This document shows positions 31,397 through 40,634 of a stretch of DNA of 64,000 nt, in pieces. The stretch's first letter is position 1. Every line of letters begins with the position of its first letter. The notes under the pieces are model-generated. The model had not been told where the DNA came from. It saw nothing but the letters and a program-made list of their open reading frames with translations, and did no database searches. The position numbers were made by a program, and so were the translations under genes. The stretch is from Terrisporobacter sp. (GTDB taxonomy: Bacteria; Bacillota_A; Clostridia; Peptostreptococcales; Peptostreptococcaceae): positions 30,195-94,194 of the forward strand of contig JARKUZ010000047.1 in NCBI GenBank assembly GCA_029851945.1, in the 5' to 3' direction.

Positions 31397-32453
31397 GCAA
31401 TCTGGAGTAGATATAGATGAGGGAAATAGAGCAGTAGATCTTATAAAAGGAAAGATAAAATCTACCTATGACAGCAATGTAATAGGAGATTTAGGAAACT
31501 TTAGTGGATTATATAGCTTAAAAGATTTCACAACAATGAAAGAACCAGTATTACTATCATCTACAGATGGAGTTGGGACAAAATTAAAATTAGCTCAAAT
31601 GTTAGATAAACATGATACTGTCGGAATAGATTTAGTTGCCATGTGTGTTAATGACCTAATATGCCAAGGCGCAAAGCCATTATTTTTTTTAGACTATATA
31701 GCTACTGGAAAGCTAGTTGCAGAGCAAGTAGAACAGATAGTTTCAGGTATAGCAAAAGGATGTAAAATGGCAGGATCAGCACTTATAGGTGGAGAAACTG
31801 CTGAAATGCCAGGTATGTATTCTGATGATGAATATGACTTAGCAGGATTCTCAGTTGGAATAGCTGACAAAGAAAAAATAGTATATGGTCAAAATGTTAA
31901 AAATGGAGATGTGCTTATAGGAATATCATCAAGTGGAGTTCATAGCAATGGATATTCTTTTATAAGAAAGATTTTCTTAGATACATATAATTATAAATTA
32001 GAACAGTATATAGAAGAACTAGGGATGACTTTAGGAGAAGCACTTTTAACTCCTACTAAAATATATGTAGGATTGGTTTTAGATTTAATAAATAAATTTG
32101 AAATAAAGTCTATAGCTCATATAACAGGTGGAGGAGTTATAGAGAACATACCTAGAGTTATACCTAAAGGTTTAGGTATAGATATCAATAAAAGTTCATG
32201 GGAAAAACCACCTATATTCAAAATGATAGAAGAATTTAATTCTATAGAAGAAAGAGAACTTCATAAGAGTTTTAACATGGGAATTGGATTAGTATTAGTT
32301 GTAGATAGAGAAAGAGCAGAAGAAGTTGTAAATTATATAAATACTAGAGAGCAAGAAATAAATATAGATGAAAAATACAAGGGCTTAATGAAAGATAAAG
32401 CATATATAATTGGAAAGGTTGTAGATACCCATGAAGGAGTAAATTTATGCTAA
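31383..32453 (+). CDS. purM: AIR synthase (phosphoribosylformylglycinamidine cyclo-ligase)
   Basis: A 356-residue ATP-dependent enzyme closing the imidazole ring. It opens with SGVDIDEGNRAVDLIKG and has the STDGVGTKLKLA and GGETAEMPGMY motifs. I chose ATG 31383 (MLTYKQSG) because it gives the normal PurM N-terminus and GGGAGG lies ten bases upstream, inside purF; the frame extends further upstream into purF coding sequence. Its stop overlaps the purN start. Confidence 0.95.
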   Translation: MLTYKQSGVDIDEGNRAVDLIKGKIKSTYDSNVIGDLGNFSGLYSLKDFTTMKEPVLLSSTDGVGTKLKLAQMLDKHDTVGIDLVAMCVNDLICQGAKPLFFLDYIATGKLVAEQVEQIVSGIAKGCKMAGSALIGGETAEMPGMYSDDEYDLAGFSVGIADKEKIVYGQNVKNGDVLIGISSSGVHSNGYSFIRKIFLDTYNYKLEQYIEELGMTLGEALLTPTKIYVGLVLDLINKFEIKSIAHITGGGVIENIPRVIPKGLGIDINKSSWEKPPIFKMIEEFNSIEERELHKSFNMGIGLVLVVDRERAEEVVNYINTREQEINIDEKYKGLMKDKAYIIGKVVDTHEGVNLC

Positions 32454-33040
32454 ATATTGGAGTTTTAGTATCTGGTGGAGGAACTAACCTACAATCAATT
32501 ATTGATGAAACTAAGTTGGGAAACATAAAAGGCAACGTTAGTGTTGTAGTATCAAACAAAGAAAATGCCTATGCTCTACAAAGAGCAAAGCATAACAATA
32601 TAGATGCAATATATGAAACTAATGAAGACAAGATTATAGGAATACTAAAAGCGCATGAAGTTGATTTAGTAGTTTTAGCAGGATACTTAAAGATAATAAG
32701 TCCTAAGTTCGTATCAGAATTTAAAAATAAGATTATAAATATACACCCATCATTAATACCTTCATTTTGTGGGGAAGGTTATTATGGAGAAAAAGTACAT
32801 CAAGCAGTTATAGATTATGGGGTTAAATTTACAGGAGCAACAGTTCATTTTGTAAATGAAGTTGCAGATAATGGACCAATAATAATGCAGAAAATAGTTG
32901 AAGTTAAGCAAAGTGATGATGCAAAAACATTAGCAAAAAAAGTACTAGAAGTTGAACATGAAATATTAAATGAAAGTATAAGATTGTTCTGTGAAAATAA
33001 ATTAAGTATTGTGGGTAGGAGAGTGTTTATAAATGAGTAA
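32447..33040 (+). CDS. purN: GAR transformylase
   Basis: A 197-residue enzyme that formylates glycinamide ribonucleotide with 10-formyl-THF. LVSGGGTNLQSIID is the phosphate-binding opening; NIHPSLIPSF contains the catalytic Asn and His. AAGGAG precedes the ATG within purM, and the start overlaps the purM stop by seven bases, which indicates translational coupling. Confidence 0.96.
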   Translation: MLNIGVLVSGGGTNLQSIIDETKLGNIKGNVSVVVSNKENAYALQRAKHNNIDAIYETNEDKIIGILKAHEVDLVVLAGYLKIISPKFVSEFKNKIINIHPSLIPSFCGEGYYGEKVHQAVIDYGVKFTGATVHFVNEVADNGPIIMQKIVEVKQSDDAKTLAKKVLEVEHEILNESIRLFCENKLSIVGRRVFINE

Positions 33041-34565
33041 AAGAGCATTAATAAGTGTGACAGATAAAAATAGAGTAGTAGAATTTGCTAGAGAGCTAAA
33101 TAATCTAGGGTATGAAGTTATATCTACAGGTAATACATTTAAAACACTAATAGAAAATGGAGTAAAAGCTATAGCTATTGAGGATGTAACAAAGTTTCCT
33201 GAAATGTTAGATGGAAGAGTTAAAACACTAAATCCATATATACATGGAGGAATACTTTATAAAAGAGATGAAAAATCTCATGTTGATACAATAAATGAAT
33301 ATAATATAGGCTCAATAGATTTAGTAGTAGTTAATCTATATGATTTTGAAGGAACTCTAAAAGCAGGTAAAAGCCATGAACAGATGATAGAAAATATAGA
33401 TATTGGTGGGCCATCTATGATACGTTCAGCAGCTAAAAATTATAAAGATGTAACTATAGTAGTAGATGTAGATGATTATGACATGATAATAGCAAAATTA
33501 AAAAATAATGATTTAAGTTTAGAAGATAGAAAAAGATTAGCGTATAAGGCTTTTTCTACAACAGCTAGATATGATGCACTTATATCAACTTACTTTGCAG
33601 AGCAAGTAGGAGATGATTATCCTGAAATATTAAATTTAACATTCCAAAAAGAAGAAACATTAAGATATGGAGAAAATCCACACCAAAAGGGCATTTTATA
33701 TACACAACCAAATGCTAAAAATTCAATACTAAATTATGAGCAATTAAATGGAAAAGAACTTTCATTTAATAATATAAATGATTTACATGGATGTTTAGAA
33801 GTAATGAGGGAATTTAAAGATAGCAAAGATGTTGTTAGTGTAGCTATTAAACATACTAATCCATGTGGAGTAGGAGTAGGAAAAGATAGTTTAGAGGCTT
33901 ACAAAAAATGTTATGAGGCTGACAAAGTATCTATATTTGGTGGAATAGTAGGAATAACTTCAACTGTTGATGCAAAAACTGCAAAGATGATGAATGACAT
34001 ATTCTTAGAAATAGTAGTAGCATATGATTACACGAAAGAAGCTCTAGATATATTAAAACAAAAGAAAAACCTTAGAGTTTTAAAGTTAGCTAAAATAGAA
34101 AAGAGTTTACAACCATATGATATGAAATATCTTGATGGAAAATTATTAATACAAGATAGAAACAATACTTTAGCTCAAAAGTGTCAAGTGATGACAGAAG
34201 CCAGACCAAGTGAAAGTCAATTAAAAGATATGGAATTTGGTATGAAAGTAGTAAAAAATATGAAGTCAAATGCAATAGCTATAGTTAAAGATGGTCAAAC
34301 TTTAGCTCTAGGATGTGGCCAAACTTCAAGAATATGGGCATTAAAAAATGCTCTAGAAAATAATAAAGATAAAGACTTTAGGGGAGCAATACTTGCATCA
34401 GATGCATTCTTCCCGTTTAGCGATTGTGTAGAACTAGCACACGAATATGGAATAGATGCAATAGTTCAACCAGGTGGTTCAATTAAAGACAAAGAATCTA
34501 TAGATGCTTGTAATAAAAATCAAATGACTATGGTGTTTACAGGAATAAGACATTTTAAACACTAG
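33033..34565 (+). CDS. purH: AICAR transformylase / IMP cyclohydrolase
   Basis: A 510-residue bifunctional enzyme for the last two steps to IMP. The N-terminal cyclohydrolase domain has RALISVTDKNRVVEFAREL and EMLDGRVKTLNPYIHGG; the C-terminal transformylase domain has the substrate-binding AIKHTNPCGVG motif. It overlaps purN by 8 bases; TAGGAGAG inside purN is the ribosome binding site. It ends with HFKH as typical. Confidence 0.97.
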   Translation: MSKRALISVTDKNRVVEFARELNNLGYEVISTGNTFKTLIENGVKAIAIEDVTKFPEMLDGRVKTLNPYIHGGILYKRDEKSHVDTINEYNIGSIDLVVVNLYDFEGTLKAGKSHEQMIENIDIGGPSMIRSAAKNYKDVTIVVDVDDYDMIIAKLKNNDLSLEDRKRLAYKAFSTTARYDALISTYFAEQVGDDYPEILNLTFQKEETLRYGENPHQKGILYTQPNAKNSILNYEQLNGKELSFNNINDLHGCLEVMREFKDSKDVVSVAIKHTNPCGVGVGKDSLEAYKKCYEADKVSIFGGIVGITSTVDAKTAKMMNDIFLEIVVAYDYTKEALDILKQKKNLRVLKLAKIEKSLQPYDMKYLDGKLLIQDRNNTLAQKCQVMTEARPSESQLKDMEFGMKVVKNMKSNAIAIVKDGQTLALGCGQTSRIWALKNALENNKDKDFRGAILASDAFFPFSDCVELAHEYGIDAIVQPGGSIKDKESIDACNKNQMTMVFTGIRHFKH

Positions 34566-34575
34566 GGGGGAAACT

Positions 34576-35847
34576 ATGAAGGTATTAATTGTAGGTGGTG
34601 GCGGTAGAGAACACGCTATAGCTTGGAAACTAAGTAAAGAAAAAAATATAGAAAAAATATACTGTGCTCCTGGGAATGTCGGGATTTCTGAAGTAGCTCA
34701 GTGTATAGATATAAACGATAGTGATATAGATAAACTTTTAGTATTTGCTAAAGAAAATAAGATAGATTTAACAATAGTAGGACCAGAAGTACCACTTGTA
34801 AAAGGAATTGTAGATGAATTTGAAAAGTGTGGGCTTAGAATATTTGGACCTAACAAAGAATGTGCTAGACTTGAAGGAAGTAAGGTTTTTTCTAAAGACT
34901 TTATGATAAGACATAATATACCTACTGCAAAGTATAAAGAGTATACAAATATAGAAGATGCTATAAATGAGATAGATACTTTTGGATATCCAGTAGTAAT
35001 AAAGGTTGATGGATTAGCGGCTGGTAAAGGTGTTGTTATACCACAAAATAGAGAAGAAGCAATACAGACTTTACATGAAATGATGAATCATAAAAAATTT
35101 GGGGAAGCTGGTAATAAAATAGTTGTAGAAGAGTTTTTAAAAGGTATAGAAACATCTATATTAGCTTTTGTAGATAATAACACTATAATTCCTATGGTAA
35201 GTGCAAAAGATCACAAAAAAGTATACAACAATGAAGAAGGCCCTAATACTGGTGGAATGGGAACTTTTTCTCCAAGTGAAATATATACAGATAAATTAGC
35301 TAAGGAAATAGAAAAAGAAATATTGTTAAAAACTTTAGAAGGGTTTAAAAAAGATAGATTAGATTACAAAGGTATATTATTTATTGGTCTTATGATAACT
35401 GAAGAAGGTGCTAAAGTCCTTGAATATAATGTAAGATTCGGAGATCCAGAAACTCAATCAGTATTATTTAGACTAGAAACAGATTTAAATAATATAATTG
35501 AAGCAATATTAGACAATAAGTTAAATGAAATAGATATAGTCTATAAAAAAGAAGAGTCTGTTTGTGTGATGCTTACATCTGGAGGATATCCAGATAACTA
35601 TGAAAAGGGAAAAGTTATAGAAGGTCTTAATAAATTAGATGATGACATAGTAGTGTTTCATAGTGGGACTAAGCTAATAGATGGAAAACTAGTAACTAAT
35701 GGTGGTAGAGTACTAGGCATAACTTCTAGTGCATCTACTGTAGAAGAGGCAGCAAAAAAAGTCTATGAAAATATTAAAAGAATAAATTTTGAAGGAATGC
35801 ACTATAGAACAGATATAGGAATAACATTGTGTGAAGAATTAATTTAA
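34576..35847 (+). CDS. purD: Phosphoribosylamine-glycine ligase
   Basis: A 423-residue ATP-grasp enzyme making glycinamide ribonucleotide. It shows VLIVGGGGREHAIAWKL at the N-terminus, the ATP-grasp loop VIKVDGLAAGKGVV, and the metal-binding NVRFGDPETQ motif. AGGGGGGAAACT precedes the ATG. It is the last gene before a 200-base gap containing a long inverted repeat. Confidence 0.97.
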   Translation: MKVLIVGGGGREHAIAWKLSKEKNIEKIYCAPGNVGISEVAQCIDINDSDIDKLLVFAKENKIDLTIVGPEVPLVKGIVDEFEKCGLRIFGPNKECARLEGSKVFSKDFMIRHNIPTAKYKEYTNIEDAINEIDTFGYPVVIKVDGLAAGKGVVIPQNREEAIQTLHEMMNHKKFGEAGNKIVVEEFLKGIETSILAFVDNNTIIPMVSAKDHKKVYNNEEGPNTGGMGTFSPSEIYTDKLAKEIEKEILLKTLEGFKKDRLDYKGILFIGLMITEEGAKVLEYNVRFGDPETQSVLFRLETDLNNIIEAILDNKLNEIDIVYKKEESVCVMLTSGGYPDNYEKGKVIEGLNKLDDDIVVFHSGTKLIDGKLVTNGGRVLGITSSASTVEEAAKKVYENIKRINFEGMHYRTDIGITLCEELI

Positions 35848-35875
35848 ATATATTTTAAACTTATAATAGGATTTT

Positions 35876-35916
35876 TTTCTAGTATGTTATATGTATTAAT
35901 TATAGCATACTAGAAA
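35876..35916. repeat. 16-bp inverted repeat between purD and purL
   Basis: TTTCTAGTATGTTATA (35876-35891) and TATAGCATACTAGAAA (35901-35916) pair over 16 bp with one G-U and a 9-nt loop. The T run lies before, not after, the stem, so it is not a standard plus-strand terminator. It could be an operator, an attenuator component or an mRNA processing site. Confidence 0.6.
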
Positions 35917-36047
35917 TTGCTAAATTTAATTAAAAAAGTAATTCGTTAACAGGTTATTTAAATTTTAAGAAAAAATAAGATTTGAATAATGTGTTAATGA
36001 ATTACTCAATGGAGTCAAAATTTAATTTTATAAAAGGGAGATAAGAT

Positions 36048-39000
36048 ATGTTAAATACTATAAGTTTAGAGTCAAGTGTTAGAAGAATATTTGTAGAAAA
36101 AAGACCAGGATTCGATCTTGAAGCTAAAGCTTTAAAAAAGGATTTAATAGAAAGCTTACATATAAAGGGAATAGAAAGTATAAGAATTTTAAATAGATAT
36201 GATATAGAAGGAATAGATTATGAAGTATATAAAAAAGCATCTCAAACAGTATTCTCAGAGCCAAATTTAGATATTGTTTATCATGAAACATTAGATGTTA
36301 CAAATAGTAATGAAACAAAGGAAAGAATATTTGCTATAGAATATTTACCAGGGCAGTATGACCAAAGAGGGGATTGGGCAAGTCAATGTATTCAAATAGT
36401 CAATCAAGGAATAAGACCAACTATAAATACAGCTAAAGTATATATACTTAGTGGAAATATAAGTGATGAAAATTTTAATAGAATAAAAGAATATTGTATA
36501 AATCCTGTAGATAGTAGAGAGGCATCATTAGAAAAGCCAGAATCATTAAAAATAGAAAGTGAAATACCAACGGACGTAGAAGTACTAAATGGATTTATAG
36601 AATTAAAAATAGATGGATTAAAAGAGTTTTTAAATACTAATGGCTTAGCAATGACATTAGGTGATTTAGAACATATACAAAATTATTTTAGAAATACAGA
36701 AAAAAGAAATCCAACCATAACAGAAATAAAAGTATTAGATACCTATTGGTCAGACCATTGTAGACATACTACTTTTATGACAGAAATAGAAGATGTAAAA
36801 ATAGAAGATGGTAAATATACAGATATAGTAAAAGAAGCTTATGATATGTATCTTAATTCAAGAAATAAGGTTTATGTAGATAGACAAAAAGATATATGTC
36901 TAATGGATATAGCGACAATAGCTATGAAAGAATTAAGAAAAGATGGGAAGTTAGAAGATTTAGATGTAAGTGAAGAAATAAATGCTTGTAGTATAAATGT
37001 AGATGTTGAGATAAATGGGAAAGTCGAGCCATATTTAGTAATGTTTAAAAATGAAACACACAACCATCCAACAGAGATAGAGCCTTTTGGGGGCGCAGCT
37101 ACTTGCCTAGGTGGAGCAATAAGAGACCCATTATCAGGAAGAAGTTATGTATATCAAGCAATGCGTGTTACAGGAAGTGCAGACCCTAGAACAACTTTAG
37201 AAAATACACTACCTGGAAAGCTTATGCAAAGAAAAATAACTACGGAAGCAGCTCATGGATACAGTTCTTATGGTAATCAAATAGGATTAACAACAGGCCA
37301 AGTTGCTGAAGTTTATGATGAAGATTTTGTTGCTAAAAGAATGGAAATAGGTGCAGTTATAGCAGCAGTTCCAAAGGAAAATGTAATTAGAGAAATTCCT
37401 AAAAGTGGAGATATAGTAATACTTCTTGGAGGAAAGACAGGAAGAGATGGATGTGGAGGAGCAACTGGTTCATCTAAAGAGCATAGTGAAAAATCTTTAA
37501 CTACTTGTAGTGCAGAGGTTCAAAAAGGAGATGCTCCAAACGAAAGAAAGATACAAAGGTTCTTTAGAAATAAAGAAGTTGCTCAAATGATAAAAAGATG
37601 TAACGACTTTGGAGCTGGTGGAGTTTGTGTTGCTATAGGAGAGGTTGCAGATAGTATAGATATTAATTTAGATTTAGTTCCTAAAAAATATGATGGACTT
37701 GATGGTACTGAAATAGCTATATCAGAGTCTCAAGAACGTATGGCAGTAGTTGTTGAAGCTAAAAATAAAAAAAGATTTATAGAATTAGCAAGAAAAGAAA
37801 ACTTAGAGGCTACTCATGTAGCTACAGTTACAGACAGTGGATATATGAGAATGTTCTGGAATGACAAAGCGATAGTAAATATAAGTAGAAACTTCCTAGA
37901 AACTAATGGGGTTAAACAGACTACAAAAGTACATGTAGACAAAGTGGACGAAGAAAATCCATATTTCAGAAGTATAAAAAATGAAGATATAAGCATAAAA
38001 GAAAGATTTATAAATGTATTATCAGATTTAAATGTATGCTCACAAAAAGGATTAGTTGAAAGATTTGATAGCACAATAGGTTCAAATACAGTTTTAATGC
38101 CGTTTGGAGGAAAGCACCAAGCAACACCAGCTCAAGGGATGGTAGCAAAAATACCTGTACTTGGTGGAGAAACTAATACATCAACTATAATGACTTATGG
38201 ATATAATCCAAAGATAGGAAAATGGAGTCCATTCCATGGCGCATTATATGCAGTAGTAGAATCTGTGTGTAAAGTTGTGGCTATTGGGGGTAACTATAGT
38301 TCGATTAGGCTTACTTTACAAGAATATTTCGAAAAACTTGGGGATAACCCAACTAAATGGGGTAAACCATTTGCAGCTCTTTTAGGAGCGTATTATGCTC
38401 AAAATAGACTAGAAATACCTGCAGTAGGCGGAAAGGATAGTATGTCTGGAACATTTAAAGATATAAATGTTCCACCAACATTAGTATCATTTGCTGTTGA
38501 TACTGTGGATGCAGAAAAGGTAGTATCTTCAGAGTTTAAGAAAAGTAATTCACAAGTTGTTATGTTATACACAGACAAATTAGAAAATGATGTGATTAAC
38601 TTTGATTTATTAAAGAAAAACTTAAATAAAGTAACAGAACTTATACACAATAAGCAGGTTTTATCAACATATGCACTAGGATATGGTGGAATAAGTGAAG
38701 CCATAAGTAAGATGACATTTGGTAATAAAATAGGATTTAAGTTTAAACAAGGAGTTACGAACCTATTTGAAACAGGGTATGGAAATATAGTTATTGAATT
38801 ATCTCAAAATGATTTAAGCATATTAGATGGATATGACTATATAGTCCTAGGTACTACGATAGAAGAAGAAAAAATATTTATTGAAAATGAAGAAATATGC
38901 TTAGATGAATTATATAAAGCTCATTGTGATACTCTAGAGCCTATATTCTCAACAAAGTCATTAAATATAAAAGAAAAAATAGAAACTATAAACTTTATAT

Positions 39001-39836
39001 CTCAAGGTGAAGGTAAAAAATCTTCCATAACAATTGCTAAACCAAGAGTTTTTATACCTACATTCCCAGGAACAAACTGTGAATATGACTCAGCTAGAGC
39101 ATTTGAAAAAGTTGGAGCGAAAGCAAATATAGAAGTATTTAGAAACTTAACATATAAAGATATAGAAGAATCTATTGATACAATAGTAAAAGAAATAGGA
39201 AAGTCTCAAATAATAATGTTACCTGGAGGCTTTAGTGCAGGTGATGAGCCAGATGGTTCTGGTAAATTTATAGCGACAGTATTTAGAAATGAAAAAGTAA
39301 AAGAAGCTGTAAATGAGTTTTTAACTAAACAAGATGGATTAATGTTGGGAATATGTAATGGATTCCAAGCCCTTATAAAACTTGGATTAGTTCCGTATGG
39401 TGAAATAAGAAATACATCAGTAGATGCGCCAACACTTACTTATAATAATATAGGAAGACATCAAGCTAAAGTTGTAAGAACAAGAATAGCATCAAACAAG
39501 TCTCCTTGGCTATCAGGAACAGAAGTAGGAGATACTCATAGTATAGCAATATCTCATGGAGAGGGTAAGTTTGTAGCTAGTGAAGAAGTTATGAAAGAAC
39601 TAATAGCTAATGGACAAATAGCTACTCAGTATGTAGATTTTGACAATAATCCTACTTATGATATAGAGTTTAATCCAAATGGTTCATTCTATGCAGTAGA
39701 AGGAATAACTAGTGTTGATGGAAGAATACTTGGTAAGATGGGTCATTCTGAAAGAGTTGGTAATCATGTAATGAAGAATATATTAGGAGAAAAAGAACAA
39801 AGAATATTTGAAAGCGGAGTAAATTACTTTAAATAA
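36048..39836 (+). CDS. purL: FGAM synthase, single-chain
   Basis: A 1262-residue phosphoribosylformylglycinamidine synthase that includes all activities in one chain: an N-terminal PurS-like region, two AIRS-like halves (FKNETHNHPTEIEPFGGAAT near 330), and a C-terminal glutaminase domain starting about residue 1005 (FIPTFPGTNCEYDSA) with nucleophile in MLGICNGFQAL. B. subtilis uses separate PurS, PurQ and PurL proteins; the large form is typical of proteobacteria and several clostridia. AAAGGGAG precedes the ATG. It has its own leader of 200 bases and a terminator. Confidence 0.96.
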   Translation: MLNTISLESSVRRIFVEKRPGFDLEAKALKKDLIESLHIKGIESIRILNRYDIEGIDYEVYKKASQTVFSEPNLDIVYHETLDVTNSNETKERIFAIEYLPGQYDQRGDWASQCIQIVNQGIRPTINTAKVYILSGNISDENFNRIKEYCINPVDSREASLEKPESLKIESEIPTDVEVLNGFIELKIDGLKEFLNTNGLAMTLGDLEHIQNYFRNTEKRNPTITEIKVLDTYWSDHCRHTTFMTEIEDVKIEDGKYTDIVKEAYDMYLNSRNKVYVDRQKDICLMDIATIAMKELRKDGKLEDLDVSEEINACSINVDVEINGKVEPYLVMFKNETHNHPTEIEPFGGAATCLGGAIRDPLSGRSYVYQAMRVTGSADPRTTLENTLPGKLMQRKITTEAAHGYSSYGNQIGLTTGQVAEVYDEDFVAKRMEIGAVIAAVPKENVIREIPKSGDIVILLGGKTGRDGCGGATGSSKEHSEKSLTTCSAEVQKGDAPNERKIQRFFRNKEVAQMIKRCNDFGAGGVCVAIGEVADSIDINLDLVPKKYDGLDGTEIAISESQERMAVVVEAKNKKRFIELARKENLEATHVATVTDSGYMRMFWNDKAIVNISRNFLETNGVKQTTKVHVDKVDEENPYFRSIKNEDISIKERFINVLSDLNVCSQKGLVERFDSTIGSNTVLMPFGGKHQATPAQGMVAKIPVLGGETNTSTIMTYGYNPKIGKWSPFHGALYAVVESVCKVVAIGGNYSSIRLTLQEYFEKLGDNPTKWGKPFAALLGAYYAQNRLEIPAVGGKDSMSGTFKDINVPPTLVSFAVDTVDAEKVVSSEFKKSNSQVVMLYTDKLENDVINFDLLKKNLNKVTELIHNKQVLSTYALGYGGISEAISKMTFGNKIGFKFKQGVTNLFETGYGNIVIELSQNDLSILDGYDYIVLGTTIEEEKIFIENEEICLDELYKAHCDTLEPIFSTKSLNIKEKIETINFISQGEGKKSSITIAKPRVFIPTFPGTNCEYDSARAFEKVGAKANIEVFRNLTYKDIEESIDTIVKEIGKSQIIMLPGGFSAGDEPDGSGKFIATVFRNEKVKEAVNEFLTKQDGLMLGICNGFQALIKLGLVPYGEIRNTSVDAPTLTYNNIGRHQAKVVRTRIASNKSPWLSGTEVGDTHSIAISHGEGKFVASEEVMKELIANGQIATQYVDFDNNPTYDIEFNPNGSFYAVEGITSVDGRILGKMGHSERVGNHVMKNILGEKEQRIFESGVNYFK

Positions 39837-39843
39837 AATATAG

Positions 39844-39885
39844 AAAATAGACTACCTAAATCTTTTAGATAGTCTATTTTTATTT
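39844..39885 (+). terminator. purL terminator
   Basis: AAAATAGACTACCTAAA / TTTTAGATAGTCTATTTT followed by a T-rich tail. Confidence 0.88.
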
Positions 39886-39912
39886 AAATTTAAAATAATT
39901 AAATTATAAATA

Positions 39913-39940
39913 TGAAACCGTATAGTATAATGAATTGTCT
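39913..39940 (+). promoter_or_regulatory. Candidate ECF-type promoter of sigma/anti-sigma genes
   Basis: TGAAAC (39913-39918) followed after 17-18 bases by TGTCTA/GTCT. The GAAAC -35 is typical of ECF sigma factors and would allow autoregulation; an overlapping TATAAT at 39925 is without a good -35. Confidence 0.4.
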
Positions 39941-40058
39941 AATTAGTATAAGGATAATTCTCACATACTAAATGGAATTAAAAAATAAAAAAATTTTGCA
40001 ACTATATAAACACCTCATTCATCTAATATATGTAATCATGATTACGAGGGAGGGTAAA

Positions 40059-40634
40059 ATGATTGAAAATATAGCTATGAAAAAGATTAGATTTTTTAAT
40101 AAAAAACAAAGAGAATATAATGAGTACAAACTAATAGAACAAGCTCAAAGTGGTTGTGATGAGTCTTTTGAAAAAATAATAAATATGTACAAAGAATATC
40201 TTTATAAAACAGCATTTTTGTATACTAAAAATGAGCATGATGCATTAGATATTTATCAAGAAACTGTATATAAAGCATATATAAATATTTCCAAACTTAG
40301 GAATCAAAATCTATTTAAGACTTGGATAACTAAAATACTTATAAACAATGTAAATATGAAAAATAGGCATTATAGTAAATTTCAAGATGAGGAAGTTGAA
40401 GACTACATAGGGGAAATATCTTATTCGAGAATAGAAGAAAATATAGATTTATATGATGCAATAGATTCATTAGATGAAAAATATAAAACACCTATAATAC
40501 TTCAATACTTTCAAGATTTAACTGTAACACAAATTTCAGATATTATGGAATGTAATGAAAATACAGTAAAATCATACATAAGAAGAGGTAAAAAGAAGTT
40601 ATACGATATATTGAAGGAGGAAAACAATGAGTAA
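40059..40634 (+). CDS. ECF-family RNA polymerase sigma factor
   Basis: A 191-residue sigma-70 family protein with only regions 2 and 4. Region 2 contains YLYKTAFLYTKNEHDALDIY; region 4 is a helix-turn-helix (TVTQISDIMECNENTVKSYI). The ATG at 40059 follows GAGGGAGGG; the frame upstream to 39972 lacks a site. It overlaps the next gene by 8 bases, and that gene encodes a membrane protein of the DUF4179 anti-sigma type, so the pair likely senses envelope stress, like SigV-class systems. Confidence 0.93.
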   Translation: MIENIAMKKIRFFNKKQREYNEYKLIEQAQSGCDESFEKIINMYKEYLYKTAFLYTKNEHDALDIYQETVYKAYINISKLRNQNLFKTWITKILINNVNMKNRHYSKFQDEEVEDYIGEISYSRIEENIDLYDAIDSLDEKYKTPIILQYFQDLTVTQISDIMECNENTVKSYIRRGKKKLYDILKEENNE

